From: Flavobacterium aeripolare
GTDB taxonomy: Bacteria; Bacteroidota; Bacteroidia; Flavobacteriales; Flavobacteriaceae
NCBI RefSeq assembly: GCF_013294025.1
Contig: NZ_JABSNL010000013.1
Location: 62,001 to 126,000, forward strand
Reading direction: 5' to 3'
DNA: 64,000 bases
Every line of letters starts with the position of its first letter. Position 1 is the first letter of the stretch. The position numbers and the translations under genes were made by a program. Shown here piece by piece: positions 16,975 through 24,769 of this stretch. Under the pieces are notes generated by a model. The model was not told the DNA's origin. It worked only from the letters and a program-made list of their open reading frames with translations, and made no database searches.

Positions 16975-17874
16975 ATGCATTCCTTAGCACCTATAGTTCT
17001 TTTTACTTTTAAGAGATTAGATACGTTAATACTAACTGTTGAAGCTTTACAGAAAAGCAAACTCGCTATTCACTCTGATTTGATTGTTTTTTCAGATGCT
17101 GGACGCAACGAGAAAGAAGAATTAGCAGTTGCACAGGTTAGAAACTATATTCATACAATTTCCGGATTTCGCTCTGTACTAATTAATGAAGCAGAACAAA
17201 ATAAGGGCTTGGCTAACTCAATTATTGATGGTGTTACAGCAATTTTAGATAAACATAAAAGTGTAATAGTGTTAGAAGATGATTTAATATCAAGCAGTAA
17301 CTTTCTAGATTTTATGAATAAATCACTCGACTATTACCAGAATAGCAATAAAGTTATGGCGGTTTGTGGTTTTTCTTTTCCGTACAAAACCAAAATAGAA
17401 GATGACGTTTATTTTTTAAATAGATTCTGGCCATGGGGTTGGGCAACTTGGGCAGATCGATGGGAAAAAGCTGATTGGACTGTTGCTGATTATTCAAGCT
17501 TTAAAAATGATAAGAAAAGACAAAAACAATTCTCTTATTTAGGTTCAGATGTAAATGCTATGCTTAAAAAACAGATGGATGGCAAGCTAGATTCTTGGGC
17601 CATAAGATGGACTTATCATATTTTTAAAAATAAAGGAATTGTCCTTTTTCCAAACAGCTCTAAGATCAGCAATGAAGGATTTGATGAATTTGCTACCAAT
17701 ACAGTTGGTTTGAAAGACCGATATCTTACAAACATAGATACAGTAAATGAAGTGGAATTTGAATTCCTCAAAGATTGCGACATCAATTCAGTTCGGCAAA
17801 AGGAATTTCTAAATAAATTTAGTTTAAAAGAAAGAATAAAAAACAAAGTAAGGGAAATTCTTCTTGTTAGATAA
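16975..17874 (+). CDS. GT-A fold glycosyltransferase (GT2/GNT-I-like)
   Basis: A 299-residue protein opening with LAPIVLFTFKRLDTLILTVE, with FSDAGRNEKEE near 41-51 and VIVLEDDLISSSNF near 97-110 (the EDD metal motif of GNT-I-like GT-A enzymes). FWPWGWATWADRWEKADW near 147-164 is a tryptophan-rich block seen in capsule-locus sugar transferases. It is the last gene of the AT-rich cassette and is followed by an AT-only palindrome. Cytosolic; donor and acceptor are unknown. Confidence 0.82.
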   Translation: MHSLAPIVLFTFKRLDTLILTVEALQKSKLAIHSDLIVFSDAGRNEKEELAVAQVRNYIHTISGFRSVLINEAEQNKGLANSIIDGVTAILDKHKSVIVLEDDLISSSNFLDFMNKSLDYYQNSNKVMAVCGFSFPYKTKIEDDVYFLNRFWPWGWATWADRWEKADWTVADYSSFKNDKKRQKQFSYLGSDVNAMLKKQMDGKLDSWAIRWTYHIFKNKGIVLFPNSSKISNEGFDEFATNTVGLKDRYLTNIDTVNEVEFEFLKDCDINSVRQKEFLNKFSLKERIKNKVREILLVR

Positions 17875-17902
17875 TGACCGTTTTAAATATTAGTTATAAA
17901 GT

Positions 17903-17926
17903 AATATATATATATACATATATATT
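17903..17926. repeat. AT-only palindrome at the cassette boundary
   Basis: The arms AATATATAT and ATATATATT flank a six-base centre. It lies between the last variable glycosyltransferase and the conserved WecG-type gene. It could form a cruciform or a weak terminator; no T run follows. Confidence 0.5.
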
Positions 17927-18013
17927 CTACAATATTAATTAAGCAATCTTAAGAATAGTAGTAAAGCAGTAATTACTTCTGAGCAATAAGTACCCGCATA
18001 GAAAATCAATTAA

Positions 18014-18769
18014 ATGAACAATCAATTAACGACCGTTGCAGTGCAAGATTATGCTGTATATGGTGGGACAGTAGCAAACTTACATTTTAAAGATAAAACG
18101 TTGATTAATACAATCAACCAGTATTCTTATTGTATTGCAGAGGAAGATGCTGACTTTAAAGAATCCTTGCAAAACTGTGATATTCTTTTGCCAGACGGTA
18201 TGGCCATTGTGGCTGCGGTGCGATTATTAAACAATAAAAAAATCACTAAAATCGCGGGAGCAGATGCGCACCAGTTCTTACTAGAAGATTTAAATAAAAA
18301 AGGAGGCAGCTGTTTTTATTTGGGCGCTTCGGAGGCTACACTTCAAAAAATTGAAGCGCGCATACAACGAGAATTCCCTAATGTCAAAGTAAAGAGCTAC
18401 TCGCCACCATTTAAAGCGATTTTTACAGAAGACGACAATAATAAAATGATTGCTGCGGTAAGCAGCCTGCAACCCGATGTTTTGTTCGTAGGGATGACCG
18501 CTCCAAAGCAAGAAAAATGGGCTTATCAGCACAAAGCGGTACTTGATGCCAATGTGATTTGTTCCATAGGGGCTGTTTTTGATTTTTATGCAGGAACAGT
18601 AGCGCGTCCAAACCCTTTCTGGATTAAAATGCGATTAGAATGGTTCATTCGATTAATCAAAGAACCCAAACGCATGTGGAAACGCTATTTGTATTACGGT
18701 CCCATATTTATCAAATTAATACTGCAGCAAAAAATTAAAAATTTAACTACTGTTTCTTCTAGATCTTAA
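18014..18769 (+). CDS. WecG/TagA/CpsF family glycosyltransferase (GT26)
   Basis: This 251-residue transferase has the GT26 landmarks: INTINQYSYCIAEEDADF with CDILLPDGMAIVAAVRLL near residues 57-74, KIAGADAHQFLLEDL near 80-95, YLGASEATLQKIEARI, and the late VFVGMTAPKQEKWAY near 157-171 followed by SIGAVFDFYAGTVARP. The family adds a UDP-activated amino sugar (e.g. ManNAcA) or a hexose to a lipid-linked first sugar. It therefore probably makes the second step after the neighbouring WcaJ-like enzyme, whose gene starts nine bases later. The G+C content is visibly higher than in the preceding cassette. Confidence 0.9.
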   Translation: MNNQLTTVAVQDYAVYGGTVANLHFKDKTLINTINQYSYCIAEEDADFKESLQNCDILLPDGMAIVAAVRLLNNKKITKIAGADAHQFLLEDLNKKGGSCFYLGASEATLQKIEARIQREFPNVKVKSYSPPFKAIFTEDDNNKMIAAVSSLQPDVLFVGMTAPKQEKWAYQHKAVLDANVICSIGAVFDFYAGTVARPNPFWIKMRLEWFIRLIKEPKRMWKRYLYYGPIFIKLILQQKIKNLTTVSSRS

Positions 18770-18778
18770 GTAAACGAT

Positions 18779-20197
18779 ATGACTGTTTTAAAACAACTCG
18801 CAAGCTTGCGACTCTCTCGCTATTTCAAATTAGTATTTGTTTTGTGGGATTTAGCAGTGTTAAACGCTGCGATAATTTTGTCTTTTCTACTCTGCTATGG
18901 TGCCTTGGTTAGAACTGATTTAAAAGAGGTGAAGACGATTCTATTGATGTCTAATCTTTTGTGGATTATCATTCTATTAAGCAGGGATGCCTACCGCATC
19001 ATTCGTGTGGAACGGATCGAGACCATACTCTATAGAATGCTGAAACACATCTTTATCCATTTGGCTTTGATTGCAATATTTATTGCGGTCTTAAATTACA
19101 ACGACATTTCCAGAGTACGCATGCTGTACTTTTACCTCTGTTTTGGGGTAATGTTGTTTATTTCCCGTTTGGGTTTTATGAAGATGTTAAAGGACATCCG
19201 AGCGCAAGGCTACAACTTCAAAAGTGTGATTGTGGTAGGGGCTAATGAAGCTGGGGAAAATATTAAAAGAATCCTAAGCAAAGACTTGACTTACGGCTAC
19301 AAAGTATTGGGTTTTTTTGATGACAAACAGCCCTACAAGCAAAGCTTAGTAGAGGAGATGCTCGGTGATTTTAATGAGATTGGTAATTATGTTTTAAAAC
19401 AAAAGGTAGACGAAATGTACATTGCCATTTCGGCAGACCAAGTGCAGACCATCAAAAAGTTGACCGCCTTGTGTGAGCGCAACATGATTAGAATAAAATT
19501 CATTCCAGAATTTCACCAGTACACCAAATCCCGTAAAGTAGAAATTACTTTTTATGACAATACACCGGTCTTGATGTTTAGAAAAGAACCGCTAGAAGGC
19601 ACCATCAATCGCTTGTCTAAAAAAGTCTTTGATATTGGTTTTTCTTTAGTGGTTATTTTGGGTATTTTTCCGTGGTTGTTTCCCTTACTTTGTTTGCTAA
19701 TCAAACTCGATTCACCGGGCCCTGTTTTTTTTAAGCAGCAGCGATCGGGTAGAGAAAACGACAGTTTTACCTGTTATAAATTTCGTACCATGCAAGTCAA
19801 TAAAGATTCAGACAGCCTGCAAGCAACCAAAGGTGATGCTAGGGTAACCAGAATGGGTGCCTTTATGCGTAAAACTAATTTTGACGAACTCCCTCAATTT
19901 TTTAATGTGCTGTGGGGAACCATGTCAGTGATTGGACCGCGACCACACATGTTAAAACATACAGAAAGCTACTCAGAGTTAATCAACAACTACCAAGTAC
20001 GCCATTACACCAAGCCAGGAATATCCGGTTGGGCACAGGTGAACGGTTACCGCGGAGAAACAAAAGAGCTGATTGATATGAAGAATAGAGTCGATTACGA
20101 TATCTGGTACATAGAAAACTGGAGCCTAATCTTAGATATTAAAATCATCTACCATACAGTGGCCAACATGTTCAAAGGAGAAGAAAGTGCGTATTAG
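18779..20197 (+). CDS. Undecaprenyl-phosphate sugar phosphotransferase (WcaJ/PglC superfamily)
   Basis: This 472-residue polyisoprenyl-phosphate hexose-1-phosphate transferase should start repeat-unit synthesis. Four N-terminal membrane segments are followed by a Rossmann-like CoA_binding_3 domain (VIVVGANEAGENIKRIL near 150). A fifth hydrophobic segment then leads into the catalytic Bac_transf domain: LDSPGPVFFKQQRSG, CYKFRTM, KTNFDELPQFFNVLWG, MSVIGPRPHM and PGISGWAQVNGYRGET. All catalytic blocks appear intact, including the DE pair of NFDELPQ. The first sugar donor (often UDP-glucose or UDP-galactose) is not certain. It follows the GT26 gene and precedes the export pair by 219 bases. Confidence 0.93.
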   Translation: MTVLKQLASLRLSRYFKLVFVLWDLAVLNAAIILSFLLCYGALVRTDLKEVKTILLMSNLLWIIILLSRDAYRIIRVERIETILYRMLKHIFIHLALIAIFIAVLNYNDISRVRMLYFYLCFGVMLFISRLGFMKMLKDIRAQGYNFKSVIVVGANEAGENIKRILSKDLTYGYKVLGFFDDKQPYKQSLVEEMLGDFNEIGNYVLKQKVDEMYIAISADQVQTIKKLTALCERNMIRIKFIPEFHQYTKSRKVEITFYDNTPVLMFRKEPLEGTINRLSKKVFDIGFSLVVILGIFPWLFPLLCLLIKLDSPGPVFFKQQRSGRENDSFTCYKFRTMQVNKDSDSLQATKGDARVTRMGAFMRKTNFDELPQFFNVLWGTMSVIGPRPHMLKHTESYSELINNYQVRHYTKPGISGWAQVNGYRGETKELIDMKNRVDYDIWYIENWSLILDIKIIYHTVANMFKGEESAY

Positions 20198-20304
20198 TTT
20201 TACAAAGAAGTAATTGTTCAACAGTATATTGTTAGTAAAGGCTTACTAGAGTGGAGCAGCAACTACTAGCATAGAAAGCAATAGTATTATAAATCTTGAA
20301 TTGC

Positions 20305-20312
20305 TATATTTG
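20305..20312 (+). promoter_or_regulatory. Candidate -7 box ahead of the export genes
   Basis: TATATTTG matches TAnnTTTG in the 219-bp gap before the Wza-like gene. No good TTG box lies 17-23 bases upstream, so independent transcription of wza-wzc is possible but unproven. Confidence 0.4.
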
Positions 20313-20416
20313 GCGACTAGGAACAAAACGTTAAAAAAAAAACAGACTAATAGCCAGTAACGGTTACTTATTCGACCCCACCCACATAAATCATTTTAAA
20401 AATTAAGCAGATAATT

Positions 20417-21202
20417 ATGAAATGCAGTCCCCTAATAAATAAGGTTTTAGTTGTTGTACTGGCCGTCCTATTTTTTTCTTGTGCATCCAGACAAGAAGTA
20501 GTGTACTATCAAAACAGTGCTGAGCTCACACAATTAGAAACAGCCATGAGCTACGAAGTAAAAATTCAGCCCGATGATTTGCTTTCGATTATTGTTTCAG
20601 CCGAAGACCAAGAAATTGCCGCGCCTTTTAATTTGAAGTCAATTCGTATGGCAAGTACTAGTAATGTAAGTGCTGCTTCAGGACAAGAGAGTATGCAATT
20701 GTATTTGGTAGATGCTAAGGGTGCTATTGATTTTCCGGTACTAGGGAAATTGCAAGTAGGTGGTTTAAGCCGTACCGAAGTACTGCGTATGTTCAAAGAA
20801 AAAATAGGGCTTTACATTAAAAACCCCATCATCAATTTTAGAATTGCTAATTTTAAAGTATCGGTGCAAGGAGAGGTCAATGCACCGGGATCCTACACAA
20901 TCAACTCAGAAAGAATTACTTTGATTGAGGCATTAGCATTAGGAAAAGATTTGACTATTTATGGGAAGCGAGACAACCTCTTAATTATACGAGAAGTCAA
21001 TGGGGTGAAGTCATTCAATAGAGTCGACATCACCAAGGCTGATTTTATCAATTCCCCTTTTTACTATTTGGCTCAAAACGATGTGGTCTACGTAGAACCA
21101 AATAAAACGAGAACCAATGCATCGGCCGTGGGACCGAATACAGGCGTTTTAATATCGATAACGTCATTACTAATTACACTGGTAACTTTAATTTTAAGAT
21201 AA
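20417..21202 (+). CDS. wza: Wza-like polysaccharide export lipoprotein
   Basis: A 261-residue outer-membrane export protein. The signal peptide ends in the lipobox VLFFSC (cleavage before Cys22 or nearby). Residues about 48-130 form the Poly_export domain (YEVKIQPDDLLSIIVSAEDQ and AIDFPVLGKLQVGG). A SLBB-type segment follows (VSVQGEVNAPGSYTI near 154-168). The protein ends with a single hydrophobic helix (GVLISITSLLITLVTLIL), consistent with the Wza-type outer-membrane helix. It forms the channel through which the finished polymer leaves. The start lies 8 bases ahead of the BY-kinase coupling region, and the two proteins are expected to interact across the periplasm. Confidence 0.92.
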   Translation: MKCSPLINKVLVVVLAVLFFSCASRQEVVYYQNSAELTQLETAMSYEVKIQPDDLLSIIVSAEDQEIAAPFNLKSIRMASTSNVSAASGQESMQLYLVDAKGAIDFPVLGKLQVGGLSRTEVLRMFKEKIGLYIKNPIINFRIANFKVSVQGEVNAPGSYTINSERITLIEALALGKDLTIYGKRDNLLIIREVNGVKSFNRVDITKADFINSPFYYLAQNDVVYVEPNKTRTNASAVGPNTGVLISITSLLITLVTLILR

Positions 21203-21210
21203 TATTTTAG

Positions 21211-23577
21211 ATGGAATACAACAATTACGAGGATGATTTTGAAAGCGATTTCGACTTTAAAGCATTTATTGTTAAGTACCTAAGGCACTGGAAATGGTTT
21301 GCACTAAGTGCTGCAGTTTGTTTACTAGTTGCTTTCATATACTTGCGCTACACGGTACCGCAATACCAAGCACAGACTACAATCTTAGTAAAAGATGAAA
21401 AGAAGGGGGGGATGCTCTCTGAATTATCTGCTTTTGCCGATATGGGCATTGGTGGTGGTATGAAAAGCAACCTTGACAATGAAATCGAAATCTTAAAATC
21501 GAGAACCCTAGTTCAAAATGTCGTTAAGAGTTTGAATCTTACAGTACGCATTGCAGAAAAAGGAAACGTAGTCGATCGCGAATTATACGCACAAGCGCCT
21601 GTAGAAGTTGTTATACTAGATGCTAATGGAGATTTATATAAAAACAGTCTAAACTTTAATTTTACGGCAACCGCTGCAGACAGTTTTACACTAGAAGAAA
21701 ACGCAGTCGATAGTGGAGCTAAAGCTTTGCTAAATGGCAACAGCTACAAATACGAGCAGCAAATTGCGACACGATACGGGAAGTTCTTAATTAGAAAAAC
21801 AAAGTATAATACTGCTTATTTTAAAGGACAAGAGCAAACGATTACTGTTAGCATCAACCCACTAGAAAAAGTAGCGGCTGGCTATAAAAACGGCTTGCAA
21901 ATAGAACCTTTGAGTGAAACGAGTAGTGTGGTAGCGATAAGCGTTACGGGTCCAGTAAGAGAAAAGTCAGAGAATTTCTTGAATACCTTAGTGGCGATGT
22001 ACAACGATGATGCTGCCGCTGATAAAAACTTTATCTCTGAGAATACTTCTAAGTTTATTGCGTCGCGATTGGCGTTGATTACTGAGGAATTAGATGGTGT
22101 AGAGCAGGATGTAGAAGGTTTTAAAAAGAGCAATAAAATTACTGATGTTGCTGCAGAGGCGGCGATATTTGTTGAGGGATCAAATGAATACGATAAAAAA
22201 GGCGTAGAAACAGAGATTCAATTAAATGTGGTTTCGTCAATGCTGGGCTTTATTAAAAAAAGTGACAACAGCGATTTGCTGCCTACCAATATTTTAACTG
22301 CAGATGGCGATGCTTCGGGATTGATTAGTTCGTACAATGAGTTGGTGCTTAATCGCAACCGCATTTTAAAGTCGGCTACTGTGTTGAATCCTTCGGTAAT
22401 TCAATTAGACCAGCAAATTAGTTCGTTACGCAGTACAGTACAAACGAGTTTGATGCGCATGCAGTCGAGTTTGAACATTCAAAAACGCAACTTAAGCAAC
22501 CAAGAAGGGATATTAAATTCGAAAATAAATAAAATACCAGTTCAAGAACGCCAGTTTAGAGCGATTGCTAGACAGCAAAAAGTAAAAGAAGAATTGTACT
22601 TGTACTTGTTGCAAAAACGGGAGGAAACAGCGATTTCATTATCTGCTACAGAGCCGAACGCCAGAGTAATCGATACCGCCAAAGCAGATGATATTGCCGT
22701 GGCTCCAAAAAAGAAAATTGTTTACCTAGCGGGATTGTTGCTAGGATTATTGATTCCGTTTGGGGTGATCTATATCGATGATGTATTGGATACCAAAATA
22801 AAAAGCCGTTTGGATCTAGATGGGAAAACAACGATTCCTTTTATAGGAGACGTGCCTACCTCAGATACGCCAAACGAATTAGTGAAGTCAGACAGTAGAA
22901 CGAGTTTTGCGGAGGCAATCAGGATCATTCGAACCAACTTAGAGTTTATGTTGAATAGGGTGCCAGAAGGAACCGCCAAAACATTGTTTCTAACCTCTAC
23001 GTTCCCTAAGGAAGGAAAAACATTTATATCAGTAAATCTAGCAGCTACCTTTGCCTTGTCAGGTAAAAAAGTATTGTTAGTGGGAATGGATGTTAGAAAT
23101 CCCAAATTACAAAACTACCTCAACTTACCAGAACGTGGGTTGACTAATTACCTATCGTCAAAAGACCTCGCTATCGATGATTTGATTATCAAGTTTCCAG
23201 GATACGAAGATTTTAGCGTGTTGCCAGCAGGGATTATTCCACCCAATCCTGCAGAGCTATTGATGAATAAAAAAGTAGACAGCCTCTTTGCCGATTTAAA
23301 ATCACGCTACGATTACATTATCGTGGATACGGCTCCAGTGAGTTTGGTTACAGATACCTTGCTAATCGCTAAACATGCTGATTGCTTTATCTATGTGGCT
23401 CGTGCTAACTTTTTAGAGAAAAGGATGCTGGATATTGCTAACAACTTATACAAAGAGGGCAAACTGCCTAATATGTGCATGCTGTTAAACGACACCGACT
23501 CTACAAAAGGATACGGTTACGGCTATGGCTACGGTCACGAGGTACAGAAAAAACCATGGTACAAACTAAAAGGATAG
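21211..23577 (+). CDS. wzc: Wzc-like polysaccharide co-polymerase with BY-kinase domain
   Basis: This 788-residue inner-membrane protein has an N-terminal Wzz domain with transmembrane segment ALSAAVCLLVAFIYLRY near 33-49. A long periplasmic coiled-coil region runs to about 500, a second segment (IVYLAGLLLGLLIPFGVIYI) ends near 525, and a cytosolic tyrosine-kinase domain follows. Walker A is STFPKEGKTFISVNLA near 592-607, Walker A' VLLVGMDVRNP, and Walker B YIIVDTAPV. The C-terminus has the tyrosine cluster GYGYGYGYG plus a final Tyr in KKPWYKLKG. It controls chain length and export, with cycles of autophosphorylation reversed by a phosphatase, probably the PHP enzyme encoded at 23782. It is fused in one chain, as in Gram-negatives, unlike the split CpsC/CpsD of Gram-positives. 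Confidence 0.95.
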   Translation: MEYNNYEDDFESDFDFKAFIVKYLRHWKWFALSAAVCLLVAFIYLRYTVPQYQAQTTILVKDEKKGGMLSELSAFADMGIGGGMKSNLDNEIEILKSRTLVQNVVKSLNLTVRIAEKGNVVDRELYAQAPVEVVILDANGDLYKNSLNFNFTATAADSFTLEENAVDSGAKALLNGNSYKYEQQIATRYGKFLIRKTKYNTAYFKGQEQTITVSINPLEKVAAGYKNGLQIEPLSETSSVVAISVTGPVREKSENFLNTLVAMYNDDAAADKNFISENTSKFIASRLALITEELDGVEQDVEGFKKSNKITDVAAEAAIFVEGSNEYDKKGVETEIQLNVVSSMLGFIKKSDNSDLLPTNILTADGDASGLISSYNELVLNRNRILKSATVLNPSVIQLDQQISSLRSTVQTSLMRMQSSLNIQKRNLSNQEGILNSKINKIPVQERQFRAIARQQKVKEELYLYLLQKREETAISLSATEPNARVIDTAKADDIAVAPKKKIVYLAGLLLGLLIPFGVIYIDDVLDTKIKSRLDLDGKTTIPFIGDVPTSDTPNELVKSDSRTSFAEAIRIIRTNLEFMLNRVPEGTAKTLFLTSTFPKEGKTFISVNLAATFALSGKKVLLVGMDVRNPKLQNYLNLPERGLTNYLSSKDLAIDDLIIKFPGYEDFSVLPAGIIPPNPAELLMNKKVDSLFADLKSRYDYIIVDTAPVSLVTDTLLIAKHADCFIYVARANFLEKRMLDIANNLYKEGKLPNMCMLLNDTDSTKGYGYGYGYGHEVQKKPWYKLKG

Positions 23578-23610
23578 TGCTAGTATAAATACTACCATCA
23601 TATTATAAAG

Positions 23611-23645
23611 AAGGCTACAAATTACTGCAATTTGTAGCCTTTTTT
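23611..23645 (+). terminator. Strong terminator after wzc
   Basis: AAGGCTACAAATT and AATTTGTAGCCTT pair over 13 bases around a short ACTGC-type loop, followed by a T run. It ends the main polysaccharide transcript before the phosphatase gene. Confidence 0.93.
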
Positions 23646-23781
23646 GTTGGTAGTCTAAGCGACTATTGAGTAATGGTAATAGTGTCTAGGCTGGCTGCTT
23701 TTAACACACAATAAAGATTGAAGCAAGCGCCATTTCTATAATTTTTTTGTTACTTTGTTGCATCATTTTTAATACTACAGC

Positions 23782-24531
23782 ATGTTTTTCTTTTCTAGAA
23801 ATAAGCCGGTTTTAAAAGACCTCATCCCCGAAGGCCATATCGATATCCATGCACACCTATTGCCCGGAATCGATGATGGTGCCGCCACCTTTGCCGATAG
23901 CTTGCAGTTGATACAAGCGATGCAAGGGTTTGGGATCACACAGTTTATTGCCACACCACACATTATTCAGGGCATCTGGGACAATACCCACGAGCAAATT
24001 ATAAGCAAGAAAGAGGAAACACTGCAACTACTAGCCAATAGTAAGGCAAGCGTTCCTTTACATGCCGCCGCAGAATACCTAATGGACGATCAGTTTGCCC
24101 GCCTTTTTCAAAAAAAGGAATTACTCACCTTAAAAGGCAAACACGTACTGGTAGAGATGTCATACATCAACGCGCCCATACAATTGTACAACATCTTGTA
24201 TGACTTACAACTAGCAGGTTATGTGCCGGTACTGGCGCATCCCGAACGCTATTTGTTCTACCACAATGATTTTAATGAGTACGCTAAGTTGGTCAAGGCG
24301 GGTTGCTTATTACAATTAAACCTGCTATCTGTAGTGGGTTATTACGGTGGCGAAATCGCTAAAATTGCCGAAAAATTACTGTCAAAAGGAATGTACAGCT
24401 ACGTAGGTTCTGATGTGCACCATCTAAGACACATTGCTGCCTTTGATCAAAAAGTGCTGCTAAAAGACCTACAGCCGTTGCACGAAATAATTGTTAATAA
24501 TCAATTTTTTAAACGGGATACTATTGAATAA
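23782..24531 (+). CDS. CpsB/YwqE-type PHP tyrosine-protein phosphatase
   Basis: The 249-residue metal-dependent PHP-family phosphatase carries GHIDIHAHLLPGIDDGAA near residues 18-35 (first metal ligands), FIATPHIIQGIW near 57-68, PVLAHPERY near 151-159 and YVGSDVHHLRH near 211-221. These are the four histidine/aspartate blocks of the CpsB/YwqE group. In capsule systems this enzyme dephosphorylates the tyrosine tail of the BY-kinase, here the upstream Wzc-like protein. Low-molecular-weight Wzb phosphatase, the usual Gram-negative partner, is absent from this window. The gene is separated from wzc by a terminator, so it probably has its own promoter. It is convergent with the DUF885 gene. Confidence 0.92.
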   Translation: MFFFSRNKPVLKDLIPEGHIDIHAHLLPGIDDGAATFADSLQLIQAMQGFGITQFIATPHIIQGIWDNTHEQIISKKEETLQLLANSKASVPLHAAAEYLMDDQFARLFQKKELLTLKGKHVLVEMSYINAPIQLYNILYDLQLAGYVPVLAHPERYLFYHNDFNEYAKLVKAGCLLQLNLLSVVGYYGGEIAKIAEKLLSKGMYSYVGSDVHHLRHIAAFDQKVLLKDLQPLHEIIVNNQFFKRDTIE

Positions 24532-24592
24532 TATTTCCTATATTTAACTCAAGTAACAAACTGTTTTCTGGTAACTAGTTTGTTCCTTAATA

Positions 24593-24624
24593 AATAAAAG
24601 CTTCTCAATCGAGAAGCTTTTATT
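24593..24624. terminator. Bidirectional terminator
   Basis: AATAAAAGCTTCTC and GAGAAGCTTTTATT form a perfect 14-bp stem with loop AATC between the convergent phosphatase and DUF885 genes. The core is nearly identical to the tRNA-Leu terminator at 1755-1787. Confidence 0.9.
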
Positions 24625-24769
24625 ATTTTAAAAGGATAAGGTTATTTTTACTTTCGAAAAATACGGCTACACTATACTACAAAACATTCGAAGCCTGCAG
24701 CTTTTTACGCTTTTAACCAAACCGTAGTATGTCTAGCTGCTAGTACTAGAATGTAAAAGCAACGGCAGC

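Noticed and set aside
22770..23105. Antisense open frame of 111 aa inside wzc
   Set aside because: It is the shadow of the kinase domain, which has all its motifs on the plus strand.
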